A stretch of DNA of 9,958 bases, taken from NCBI GenBank assembly GCA_021841795.1, contig JAKCDN010000079.1, positions 1 through 9,958 on the forward strand. Reading direction: 5' to 3'. The position numbers and the translations under genes were made by a program. The stretch is from Acidobacteriota bacterium. GTDB lineage: Bacteria > Acidobacteriota > Terriglobia > Terriglobales > Acidobacteriaceae. Under the pieces are notes generated by a model that did no database searches, was not told the DNA's origin, and saw only the letters and a program-made list of their open reading frames with translations. This document shows positions 1 through 7,221 of this stretch, one piece after another. Each line of letters opens with the position of its first letter. The stretch's first letter is position 1.

Positions 1-1
1 G

Positions 2-712
2 GCCGGCAGCGGCGGCACGTCTGTGAGCGTCAGCGCCAGCGGCAACCAGGTGAATGTTGCCTATCTGCAGGGCGCGCTGCTTGAGGAGGTTGCGCATGCG
101 CAGTTATTGCGCTCGCTGCTCGGTTTGCCCACCAACGGCAGCGGCGACGCCGCCGCAGGCATCCCCCAGACCTTCTACTTTCCGGCCAACACCTTCAGTT
201 CGCTTGAGAGCTTCCTGCCTATAGTGCTCGCGCTCGAGGAGGCCTTCATCGGCGCCTACATGACCGCCGTCGAGGAGTTTGCTTCCATGGCCGCCGGCTA
301 CAACAGCTTCAGCGCCATGCAGGCCAATCCCGCCTCCTCGGGCTCCAATCTTACCCAGGCCGATCTCGTTCTCTATGCCAAGGTGGCGGCTTCCATCATG
401 GGTGTGGAATCCGAGCATCGCGCTCTGGTCAGAGGCATTCCCGCCGTCACCATCAGCTCGCCCATGTACGCCGGCCTCAACCTCATCCCCGCCAACAATC
501 TCAACTACGAGGGCACGGCAGGGCTCACCGGTCTCATCGTCAGCGCCGGAGGCAACAGTTCCACCACTGCCGCAGCCGCATTGACGCCGTTCATCTCCTC
601 CGGCTCAAACCCGATGTCCGTGCCGACCGTAGCCGGGCAGTCCAGCTTCTCTTCCGTCGTCAACGCCTCGGTGCAGAGCAACGTTACGGGCTCGATTCCC
701 GCCGCGGAGTAG
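2..712 (+). CDS. Ferritin-like domain protein, 5' end missing
   Basis: The reading frame is open from the left edge and stops with TAG at 710-712, so the true start lies upstream; the GTG at 23 is only the first start-like codon in view. About 236 residues are visible. Three helices carry ferritin-type ligands: EEVAHAQLL (E and H in an ExxH pattern, codons near 83-97), LALEEAFIGAY (bridging Glu, near 230-260) and VESEHRALV (second ExxH, near 406-430). The expected first helix would be encoded upstream. The tail is Ser/Ala/Gly/Asn-rich and low in charge, as in exported proteins. This pattern fits the Ferritin_2 / desiccation-related (PCC13-62-like) group, often exported proteins of unclear biochemical role. 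Iron storage or oxidation is not shown. The four-helix fold is fairly sure, the function is not. Confidence 0.75.
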   Translation, partial: AGSGGTSVSVSASGNQVNVAYLQGALLEEVAHAQLLRSLLGLPTNGSGDAAAGIPQTFYFPANTFSSLESFLPIVLALEEAFIGAYMTAVEEFASMAAGYNSFSAMQANPASSGSNLTQADLVLYAKVAASIMGVESEHRALVRGIPAVTISSPMYAGLNLIPANNLNYEGTAGLTGLIVSAGGNSSTTAAAALTPFISSGSNPMSVPTVAGQSSFSSVVNASVQSNVTGSIPAAE

Positions 713-731
713 CTGCGCGCCGCAAAAGCAA

Positions 732-779
732 ACCGGCTTCCGCTCTTGGGCATGAACAGCGCCAACAACGGAAGCCGGT
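732..779. terminator. Hairpin between convergent genes, probable bidirectional terminator
   Basis: ACCGGCTTCCG at 732-742 is perfectly repeated in inverted form at 769-779, giving an 11-bp stem. TTGG (746-749) and CCAA (762-765) can extend the pairing inside the loop. The hairpin lies between the ferritin-like stop (712) and the acnA stop (794). Read on the minus strand the stem is followed by TTGCTTTTGC, a modest U-tract for acnA. Read on the plus strand it is followed by the weaker GCTTGGGTTCGGTTTT. Confidence 0.7.
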
Positions 780-793
780 GCTTGGGTTCGGTT

Positions 794-3583
794 TTACTTC
801 GTGGCCAGTTGCCGCAGCACGTACTGCAGAATGCCGCCGTGCTCGTAGTACTCGATCTCCTGCGGCGTGTCGATGCGCACCAGCGCGTTGAACTCCTTCA
901 CCGTGCCGTCGCTCGCAGCTGCCTTGACCCGCAGACTGCGCCCGCTCGCAAGCCGATCCTTGAGCAGCGCGGTCAGGCCAGGGAAGTCAAAGACCTCTTC
1001 TCCGGTCAGCTCCAGCGATTCCACATTCTGCCCCGCCTCGAACTGCAGCGGCAGAATCCCCATGCCCACAAGGTTCGAGCGGTGAATGCGCTCGAAGCTT
1101 TCGGCGATCACCGCGCGCACGCCCAGCAGCTTCGGTCCCTTTGCCGCCCAGTCGCGCGACGAGCCGGAGCCGTATTCCTTGCCGGCCAGGATGATCAGCG
1201 GCACATTGCGCTCGGCGTAGCGCACGCTGGCGTCGAAGATCGACATCGGCTCGCCCTCCGGCAGCAGCCGTGTCACGCCGCCCTCGGTTCCCGGCGCCAG
1301 GCGGTTCCGCAGCCGCACGTTGGCAAACGTGCCCCGGACCATGACTTCATGGTTGCCGCGCCGCGATCCGTAGCTGTTAAAGTCCGCGGGCTTCACGCCG
1401 TGCTCGGCCAGATACTTTCCTGCCGGCCCATTCGCCTTGATCGATCCCGCCGGCGAAATGTGGTCGGTCGTCACCGAGTCTCCCAGCACCGCAAGCACGC
1501 GCGCCCCTCCGATGTCCTTTACCGGAGCCGGCGTCATCGTCATTCCATCGAAATACGGCGCCTTCCGGATGTAGGTCGAGTCCGGCTCCCACTGGTAAAC
1601 GTCGCCGGTTGGGAAGCGCAGTCCCTGCCAGTTCGCATCGCCATCGGAAACCGTCGCGTACTCCCGGCGGAAACCCTCGCTCGTGACCGCTTTTTCAATC
1701 GCGCTCGCCACCTCGCCCTGTGTCGGCCAGATGTCGCGCAGGTAGACGGCCTTGCCCTCCCGATCGCTCCCCAGAGGATCGGAATCGAAGTTGTGCCCGA
1801 TTCTCCCGGCCAGCGCATAGGCCACCACCAGCGGCGGGCTCATCAGGTAATTCGCGCGCACGTCCACGTTCACCCGCCCCTCGAAGTTGCGGTTACCGCT
1901 CAGCACGCTCACGGCCACCAGCCCGTGCTCCTCGATCGATTTGGAAACATCGCTCGGCAGCGGCCCCGAGTTCCCGATGCACGTCGTGCAGCCGTAGCCC
2001 ACCACATTGAAGCGAAGCTTCTCCAGATACGGCAGCAGTCCCGCCTTCTCGTAGTAGTCCGTCACCACGCGCGAGCCCGGAGCAAGCGATGTCTTCACCC
2101 ACGGCGGAACGCTCAGGCCCTTTTCCACCGCCTTCTTCGCCAGCAGGCCGGCGGCCATCATCACCGACGGATTCGACGTATTGGTGCAGCTTGTAATCGC
2201 CGCGATCACCACCGCGCCGTGATCCAGGTAGGGGTCCGGATCGACCCCGAACCGCTCCTTCACCGTCGTCGTCACCTTCAGCTTGTCTCCCTGCGCGTGG
2301 CCTGACGTTGCGCCCGCGTCCTCAACCAGGGATCCCCGCTCCCACGCCGCGGCCGTGCGCGTGCCCAGCGGCTTCGCCGTCGGCGCCAGCAGTGAGGGCA
2401 ATTGCTCGGCAAAGCTCTGCCCGGCATTCTTCAGCAGCACGCGGTCCTGCGGGCGCTTCGGACCGGCCACGCTCGGCTCCACATCGTCCAGGTCCAGCAC
2501 CAGCGTCTGCGTATATTCGGCCTCCGGCGCTCCGGCGGTGTGGAACAGTCCCTGCTCCTTGTAGTAGGCCTCCACCAGCGCGATCTGCTCCTCGCTCCGC
2601 CCGCTCAAGCGCAGGTAGCGCAGCGTCTCCGCGTCCACGGGGAAGATTCCGCAGGTCGCGCCATACTCGGGCGCCATGTTGGCGATCGTGGCCCGGTCGG
2701 CCAGCGGTAGCTGCGTCAGCCCGTCGCCGTAGAACTCCACAAATTTTCCCACCACGCCCAGCTTGCGCAGCGCCTGTGTCACCGTCAGCACCAGGTCCGT
2801 CGCCGTCGCTCCCTCGCGCAGCCGCCCCGTCAGCTTGTAGCCCACCACCTGCGGAATCAGCATGGATACCGCCTGGCCCAGCATCGCCGCCTCGGCCTCG
2901 ATGCCTCCGACGCCCCAGCCCAGCACTCCCAGTCCGTTGATCATCGTGGTGTGCGAATCCGTGCCCACCAGCGTGTCCGGATACGCCACCGTCTCTCCGC
3001 CCGCCTGCGCCGTGAAGACCACCCGCGCCAGATACTCAAGATTCACCTGGTGGCAGATTCCCATCCCTGGCGGCACGGCGGAGAAGTTCCGAAACGCCGA
3101 CTGACCCCACTTCAGAAATGCATAGCGCTCCCGGTTGCGCTGGAACTCGAGCAGAGAGTTCGCCTCGTACGCCGCCGCCGTGCCATATTCGTCCACCTGT
3201 ACCGAGTGGTCGATCACCAGCTCGGCCGGCGCCAGCGGGTTCACCCGCTCCGGGTCGCCGCCCAGCGTCTTGATCGCATCGCGCATCGCGGCCAGATCCA
3301 CCACCGCCGGCACGCCCGTAAAGTCCTGCATCAGCACCCGCGCCGGCATGTAGGCAATCTCCCGGCTGGGCTCGGCCTTTGCCTCCCACCTGGCCAGAAA
3401 CTCAATGTCGTCCGCCGTCACGTTCACCCCGTCCTCGCGGCGCAGCAGGTTTTCCAGCAGAATCTTCAGGCTGAAGGGCAGGCGCGCCAGGTGGATGCCG
3501 CGCCCCTCCAGCGCCGGAAGACGGTACATCGTGTACGCGCGGTTGCCGGAGTTGAGCACGGCCTTGCTGTTGAAGCTGTTCAT
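794..3583 (-). CDS. acnA: Aconitate hydratase A (aconitase)
   Basis: A 929-residue protein that converts citrate to isocitrate through cis-aconitate in the cytoplasmic TCA cycle. The 4Fe-4S ligands are visible: C466 in AITSCTNTSNP, and C532 and C535 in GYGCTTCIGNSGP. The 66-residue spacing from the first to the second Cys equals that of E. coli AcnA. Other family blocks are GTDSHTTMINGLG (207-219), GDSVTTDHISPAGS (701-714), YGSRRGNHEVM (738-748) and the swivel-domain GKEYGSGSSRDWAAKG (801-816). Length and order fit the AcnA/IRP1 type rather than AcnB. The ATG at 3581-3583 was chosen because AGAAAGGA (3593-3600) sits 9 bases upstream and the family's N-terminus begins there. The frame stays open for 58 more codons, but they encode Arg/Ala-rich sequence typical of translated GC-rich leader. 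Some relatives act on 2-methyl-cis-aconitate, which cannot be excluded here. Confidence 0.97.
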   Translation of the reverse strand: MNSFNSKAVLNSGNRAYTMYRLPALEGRGIHLARLPFSLKILLENLLRREDGVNVTADDIEFLARWEAKAEPSREIAYMPARVLMQDFTGVPAVVDLAAMRDAIKTLGGDPERVNPLAPAELVIDHSVQVDEYGTAAAYEANSLLEFQRNRERYAFLKWGQSAFRNFSAVPPGMGICHQVNLEYLARVVFTAQAGGETVAYPDTLVGTDSHTTMINGLGVLGWGVGGIEAEAAMLGQAVSMLIPQVVGYKLTGRLREGATATDLVLTVTQALRKLGVVGKFVEFYGDGLTQLPLADRATIANMAPEYGATCGIFPVDAETLRYLRLSGRSEEQIALVEAYYKEQGLFHTAGAPEAEYTQTLVLDLDDVEPSVAGPKRPQDRVLLKNAGQSFAEQLPSLLAPTAKPLGTRTAAAWERGSLVEDAGATSGHAQGDKLKVTTTVKERFGVDPDPYLDHGAVVIAAITSCTNTSNPSVMMAAGLLAKKAVEKGLSVPPWVKTSLAPGSRVVTDYYEKAGLLPYLEKLRFNVVGYGCTTCIGNSGPLPSDVSKSIEEHGLVAVSVLSGNRNFEGRVNVDVRANYLMSPPLVVAYALAGRIGHNFDSDPLGSDREGKAVYLRDIWPTQGEVASAIEKAVTSEGFRREYATVSDGDANWQGLRFPTGDVYQWEPDSTYIRKAPYFDGMTMTPAPVKDIGGARVLAVLGDSVTTDHISPAGSIKANGPAGKYLAEHGVKPADFNSYGSRRGNHEVMVRGTFANVRLRNRLAPGTEGGVTRLLPEGEPMSIFDASVRYAERNVPLIILAGKEYGSGSSRDWAAKGPKLLGVRAVIAESFERIHRSNLVGMGILPLQFEAGQNVESLELTGEEVFDFPGLTALLKDRLASGRSLRVKAAASDGTVKEFNALVRIDTPQEIEYYEHGGILQYVLRQLATK

Positions 3584-3592
3584 TCGAATTAG

Positions 3593-3600
3593 TCCTTTCT
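3593..3600 (-). promoter_or_regulatory. Shine-Dalgarno site of acnA
   Basis: On the minus strand AGAAAGGA ends 9 bases before the ATG at 3581-3583. It decides the acnA start against an in-frame ATG 58 codons upstream. Confidence 0.75.
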
Positions 3601-3775
3601 CCGCTGGTGCGGATGCGCTCGCTGTGCGCAATCTTGGAAACTTGCCGCGTGCGTCAGGCGCACGCCGTCTTGCCGCTGCTCTTCCCATCCTGCCGCCCGG
3701 CGTCCGCCATCGGGCGAGACTGGCGCCGCGGCAGGCAGATGCCCTTGGCAAAATCATCTTACTGAGCGGGTTGGC

Positions 3776-3901
3776 TTACCGTCCGCGATCGTGATGTCCG
3801 CGGCGGAAACGCTTGAGAATCGGCGGGCCGGCAACGGGGCGAAGGCAATACATGGGTACGTTGAAATTGTAGTCGAAAAGCGCCTTGCGAGGCGTCATCA
3901 T
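3776..3901 (-). CDS. Doubtful small ORF upstream of acnA (41 aa)
   Basis: This 41-codon frame starts at ATG ATG (3896-3901) and stops with TAA at 3776-3778, about 190 bases before acnA on the same strand. It encodes a hydrophobic-aromatic middle (FDYNFNVPMYCLRPVAG) and an Arg/His-rich end (RFRRGHHDRGR). Most third codon positions are G or C, and a GGGG run lies just before the start, so translation is possible. The frame continues open upstream to an ATG at 4100-4102, but that part reads as Arg/Ser/Ala-rich noise. I recognise no family. It could equally be chance ORF in the acnA leader, and I lean slightly that way. Confidence 0.22.
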   Translation of the reverse strand: MMTPRKALFDYNFNVPMYCLRPVAGPPILKRFRRGHHDRGR

Positions 3902-4048
3902 GTGGCCCCGAATCCTCGCCGCGCTTCTGCCGCCAGTCATGCTCCGGACGAGGGCCTTCTGACCAATGCCGGACGGCGGCGCACAACCGCGTTCCTGCCT
4001 GCTTGCGGCCCGGCGGCTGCCCGCGCTGCGCCGTCGATCGGGAGAGCG

Positions 4049-4073
4049 GCTGCGTCCTGCCGCTGCGTCTGCC
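4049..4073. repeat. Imperfect 13/12-bp tandem repeat after clc
   Basis: GCTGCGTCCTGCC (4049-4061) is followed directly by GCTGCGTCTGCC (4062-4073), differing by one base lost. It lies 26 bases beyond the CLC stop codon. With the adjoining bases it could also form GC-rich pairing, but no clear terminator U-tract follows. Confidence 0.5.
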
Positions 4074-4098
4074 GCCTCATCGCTCCGTTGCTTCCCGC

Positions 4099-5889
4099 TC
4101 ACTCACCCGCAAAGTCCCGATACCGCTCCAGCACGTCGCGCTCGGCAATCACGCCGTCCAGCTCGCGCAGGTTGGCGCGGCTTACCACCGGGATCAGCGG
4201 CCAGCGGTCGAAGTACCGCAGGGCCATATCCAGGGGCAGGTCGGGATGCAGCAGCGGAATCGCCTCGCCCGCCGCCACCGAATCCAGTGTCTGCTCGCCC
4301 TTGCCCGCCTGACCCAGCGCCCGCAGCGCGCTCAGCCCGATACAGCTCCATCCGGATGGGCGCAGGCGGACCAGCAGCACCTCATCCTGCGAGCCCTCCG
4401 CCGCGCGCAGCGCCTTCTCCACCGTGTCGCCGGCGTCGAGAATATTTTTCGGGGGCTCCTGCATGGCGTCTTCGATGCGCAGAATGTTCTCTTCCCGCTG
4501 CTCTTCCATTGAAGGCAGCTCCATGCCGTCCTGACGGCTCAGCACGTCGAAGATCGCCGTCGGCATCAGCGTGCGCGAGATCAGATACGCAAACGTATTC
4601 GCCACAATCACCGGAAGAATGATCGAGTAGTTGCCGCTCACCTCCAGAACCATGAACACCGAGGTCATGGGAACGCGAAGGAATCCCGCAAACAGAACGC
4701 CCATTCCCACCAGCGCGTAGGTGCCCGGCGACCATCCCAGATGCGGCAGCAGCGCATGTTCCGCCCCGCCCACCGCGGCGCCCAGCATGGCCCCGATAAA
4801 CAGCGTCGGCGCAAACATCCCGCCCGGCGTGCCGCTCACAAATGAAAGCAGCGTCGCCACGATCTTCAGCAGCGCCAGGATGGCCAGAAACTGCCATGTG
4901 AACCGGCCGTGCATGGCCTCGTCCATGTAGTTGTAGCCCGCGCCCATCACCTGCGGCGCGCCCATGGCTCCAATGGCGCCGATCAGCAGTCCCGCAATCG
5001 CCGGCTGCAGGTAGTGCGTCCAGGGCAGCATCTTCGCGCAGCGCGGCCGAAGGTGCTCAATCCCGCTGGCAAACGCGACCGACGCCAATCCGCCGATAAT
5101 CCCCAGCACCGCGTAGGCAATCAGCTCCGACGGCCGCTGCAGCTCAACCACCGGAATGCGAAACAGCGACTCCGACCCCAGGAACCACCGCGTCACCACC
5201 ACGCTCGACACCGCCGACAGCACCACCGACCCCAGAATCCCCGCCGTCCAGCGGCCGATGACCTCTTCAATGACAAACAGCACCGCCGAGATGGGCGCGT
5301 TGAATGCTGCGGCCAAACCCGCCGCCGCGCCCACCGGCGCAATCAAACGCATCCGGTCGCGCGACAGGTTCAGCCTGCGTCCGATCGCCGAGGCCAGGCT
5401 CGCCCCAATCTGAAGCGACGGATCCTCGGGCCCCAGCGACTGGCCTGACCCGATCGCCAGGGCCGAAGTGATGAACTTGCCCAGCGCCGTCCGTAATGGA
5501 ATATATCCGTTAAAAATGTAGAGCGCTGCCTTGGTCTGATTCACCCCGCTGCCCTTCGCCCGCGGAAATAGGTGAATCACCAGGACCGAAATCACCAGCC
5601 CCGTCAGCGCCGGAGCCAGCAGCAGCCGCGTGCGCGACGGCATCGCTCCCGTGCCCAGCAGATAGATGCGGCTCCAGTCGATGGCGTATCGGAAACAAAC
5701 CACGAACAGCCCTGAAAAGATCCCGATGAAGACGGAGATCATCAGGAAGTACCGGTCCTCGCGAAACATGGAGCGCAGCGCCGACATCGGCGAAAATCCG
5801 GTCCGCTCTCCGCTCCCGCTGTCTTCTGGACCAGCCGTTGCGCTCTCTGCCTGGGTCTGTGATTCCGGGTTCAGCTTAATTCTCCTCAT
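4099..5889 (-). CDS. CLC-family chloride channel or H+/Cl- antiporter with CBS-like C-terminus
   Basis: A 596-residue inner-membrane protein. After a polar 45-residue N-terminus, hydrophobic helices run from about 47 to 450. CLC signatures appear in order: GSGV (113-116, for GSGIP), GPEDP (153-157, for GREGP, gating-type Glu at E155), IEE (207-209, matching the internal proton glutamate E203 of E. coli ClcA) and GGMFAP (356-361, for GxFxP). Both glutamates suggest coupled H+/anion exchange rather than a passive channel. The Tyr that coordinates the central anion is F447 here (AIFDVL), which may affect selectivity. Residues about 465-596 resemble a CBS pair, ending in a block like DRWPLIPVVSR...LDGVIAERDV; such domains commonly bind nucleotides. 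The ATG at 5887-5889 overlaps the upstream TPR gene by 14 bases, so the two are probably translationally coupled. Family assignment is firm; the transported anion is unknown. Confidence 0.93.
   Translation of the reverse strand: MRRIKLNPESQTQAESATAGPEDSGSGERTGFSPMSALRSMFREDRYFLMISVFIGIFSGLFVVCFRYAIDWSRIYLLGTGAMPSRTRLLLAPALTGLVISVLVIHLFPRAKGSGVNQTKAALYIFNGYIPLRTALGKFITSALAIGSGQSLGPEDPSLQIGASLASAIGRRLNLSRDRMRLIAPVGAAAGLAAAFNAPISAVLFVIEEVIGRWTAGILGSVVLSAVSSVVVTRWFLGSESLFRIPVVELQRPSELIAYAVLGIIGGLASVAFASGIEHLRPRCAKMLPWTHYLQPAIAGLLIGAIGAMGAPQVMGAGYNYMDEAMHGRFTWQFLAILALLKIVATLLSFVSGTPGGMFAPTLFIGAMLGAAVGGAEHALLPHLGWSPGTYALVGMGVLFAGFLRVPMTSVFMVLEVSGNYSIILPVIVANTFAYLISRTLMPTAIFDVLSRQDGMELPSMEEQREENILRIEDAMQEPPKNILDAGDTVEKALRAAEGSQDEVLLVRLRPSGWSCIGLSALRALGQAGKGEQTLDSVAAGEAIPLLHPDLPLDMALRYFDRWPLIPVVSRANLRELDGVIAERDVLERYRDFAGE
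5874..5889 (-). promoter_or_regulatory. TPR/CLC translational junction
   Basis: On the minus strand the region reads ATGAGGAGAATTAAGCTG. The ATG is the assigned CLC start, GAG GAG AAT TAA are the last codons and stop of the TPR gene, and CTG is in frame with CLC at its codon 6. The strong GAGGAG therefore lies downstream of the ATG, 7 bases before the CTG. Only a weak GCAGG precedes the ATG. Confidence 0.45.
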
Positions 5890-7006
5890 GCTGGCCTGCG
5901 ATCAAAAGCAGCGCCTGGTCGTCGTCGCTTCCCGGCCCGCAGATCCGGCTTGTCTGGCGCTCGATGCTGAAGGTCAGGTTCATGGTCTGGTTGAACAGGT
6001 CCGGGTCGCGCCGCAACGCGCCGGGGCTGATCTGCGACTTCAGGTCCGCCCAGTTCTTCCGCAGTCCCTCGATCGCCGCCGCTTCGCCTGTCGCCGCGCA
6101 CGACTTCAGCCGCGAGCCCGCCACGGTGAATCCCTGGATCGCCATGCGATCCCGCTCGGCCGCGCGCACCTGCGGTTGATACGGATCCAGCGTCAGCACC
6201 GACTCCGTCCTCCGCAGCCACTCCGCGCTCTGCTGGTCGTCGGGCGAGATCTGCAGCGCCTCGTCGAGGTATCTTCGCGCGGCAAGATAGTGCCCCAGTC
6301 CGTACGCCGCCATCCCGGCTCCGGCCAGCGCCGGACCGTCGTGCCGTTTCTCTCGCAGCGCCCGGTGAAACGCCGCGAAGGCGTGCTGATTGTCCTGCGC
6401 CTTCAGAAACAGCTTGCCCAGTTGCTCCTGCAGCGGCGATGCCTCGCTCAGATTCGCATCAATCGCAATCAGCTCCGCCTGCGCCTGGGTGTCGGCATGA
6501 ATGCCCAGCAGGTATTCGATCAGCTCAAAGTGCGCATTGCGCGACTCCGCTTCCTCGTCGCCAGGCCACGTCGCGTAGATCGCATTGTGATAGAAGCGCA
6601 GCGCCCGCCACGTGTCGCCCTTGCCCGCCGCGATGCGCGCCAGCTCCAGGTTCACCACCCCGTTCTCCGGCTGCCGGTCCCACAGGTTGATCAGGTAGGC
6701 GTACGCCTCGTCGGTCCGCCGCAACCCCAGCAGCGCCTGCGCCAGGCTCAGTTGGTACGAGTAGTTGTCGCGGTTGTAAAGCAGGGCCGTGCGAAAGTCG
6801 GCCACCGCGTCGATAAAATGCTGCGCCTTCAGATCCGATGCGCCCCGCCCCGACCAGCGTGCCGCAAGCGATTGCTGCTGCGCGGTGTAGATATGCGAGA
6901 TCCCGGAAACAATCAGGAAGAGAACCGTGGCCAGGGCTGTCAGAAAGGTGAGGACAACGGGTTTGCGCCCCAGATACGAATTGAATCCTAGTGGCCCCGC
7001 CGCCAT
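5876..7006 (-). CDS. Membrane-anchored tetratricopeptide (TPR) repeat protein
   Basis: A 376-residue protein with one hydrophobic segment (about 17-40) after a short basic start, then a soluble domain probably on the periplasmic side. TPR-like helix pairs are visible at about 54-87 (ending in a FIDAVADFRTALLYNRDN-type unit), 88-121, 123-150, 190-222 and 223-256 (YLAARRYLDEALQISPDD). The last 110 residues are not TPR. They hold two cysteines (C303, C356) that could form a disulfide if exported, and end in ALLLIAGQ. TPR domains bind proteins, so a scaffold or assembly role is plausible, but no partner can be named. The start is backed by GGGAGAG just upstream of ATG (7004-7006). It lies 215 bases after tonB and overlaps the CLC gene by 14 bases, which implies co-transcription with CLC. 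The family is not recognised beyond resemblance to acidobacterial TPR proteins. Confidence 0.85.
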   Translation of the reverse strand: MAAGPLGFNSYLGRKPVVLTFLTALATVLFLIVSGISHIYTAQQQSLAARWSGRGASDLKAQHFIDAVADFRTALLYNRDNYSYQLSLAQALLGLRRTDEAYAYLINLWDRQPENGVVNLELARIAAGKGDTWRALRFYHNAIYATWPGDEEAESRNAHFELIEYLLGIHADTQAQAELIAIDANLSEASPLQEQLGKLFLKAQDNQHAFAAFHRALREKRHDGPALAGAGMAAYGLGHYLAARRYLDEALQISPDDQQSAEWLRRTESVLTLDPYQPQVRAAERDRMAIQGFTVAGSRLKSCAATGEAAAIEGLRKNWADLKSQISPGALRRDPDLFNQTMNLTFSIERQTSRICGPGSDDDQALLLIAGQHEEN

Positions 7007-7221
7007 GCACTCTCCCGCTATCTAAATGTATTTTTCTAACGCCCCCTTACCATCATAAATCCGCGCAGCAATCCGCGCTGCGCCGCCCGCTGACAGCGCG
7101 CGCAATGCAGAACGGCGCACCGTGGACGGCGGACGATCCGCGGCCGCTGCCGGCCATCATGTCCGATACTGATTGGCAGCGGAGGCGGCCAATGCTTCCG
7201 CGACTCCGGACCGGCAAATTT
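7007..7221. other. Gap between tonB-like gene and TPR gene
   Basis: 215 bases with no convincing gene. On the minus strand the part nearest the TPR start is AT-rich (7021-7060, containing a TATGAT at about 7053-7058 and an A-run) and could hold a promoter, but I see no matching -35. A 35-codon frame here encodes only a Ser/Arg/Ala-rich peptide and is not called. Two small inverted repeats are present: 7063-7083 and GGCCG/CGGCC at 7142-7155. Confidence 0.5.
7063..7083. repeat. Inverted repeat, possible weak terminator of tonB-like gene
   Basis: GCGCAGC (7063-7069) and GCTGCGC (7077-7083) form a perfect 7-bp stem around a 7-base loop. On the minus strand it lies 139 bases beyond the tonB-like stop and is followed by GGATTTATGATGG, which is a poor U-tract. 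It could be a terminator, an attenuator, or chance in GC-rich DNA. Confidence 0.35.

Larger units (their letters stand above)
3601..4098. other. Intergenic region between clc and acnA
   Basis: About 500 bases between the stop of the CLC gene and the ribosome binding site of acnA, both on the minus strand. The acnA promoter should be here, but I found no hexamer pair I would defend. The only contents I can point to are the doubtful 41-codon ORF (3776-3901), an AT-richer patch around 3850-3880, and a short tandem repeat at 4049-4073. Longer open frames through this region on either strand are Arg/Pro/Ser-rich and look like GC-driven noise. No tRNA or riboswitch is recognisable by eye. Confidence 0.6.

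Noticed and set aside
746..2305. A 519-codon open frame on the plus strand, opposite acnA
   Set aside because: Its product is His/Arg/Gln-rich without hydrophobic core or known motif, and the opposite strand encodes a textbook aconitase. Long antisense frames are expected in GC-rich genes.
3584..3757. 58-codon N-terminal extension of acnA
   Set aside because: The extension is Arg/Ala-rich, not part of the family, and a good Shine-Dalgarno lies directly before the internal ATG at 3583.
3966..4622. Plus-strand frame of 218 codons across the clc stop region
   Set aside because: Product is Pro/Arg/Ser/Ala-rich and overlaps the CLC coding sequence antisense; no start signal.
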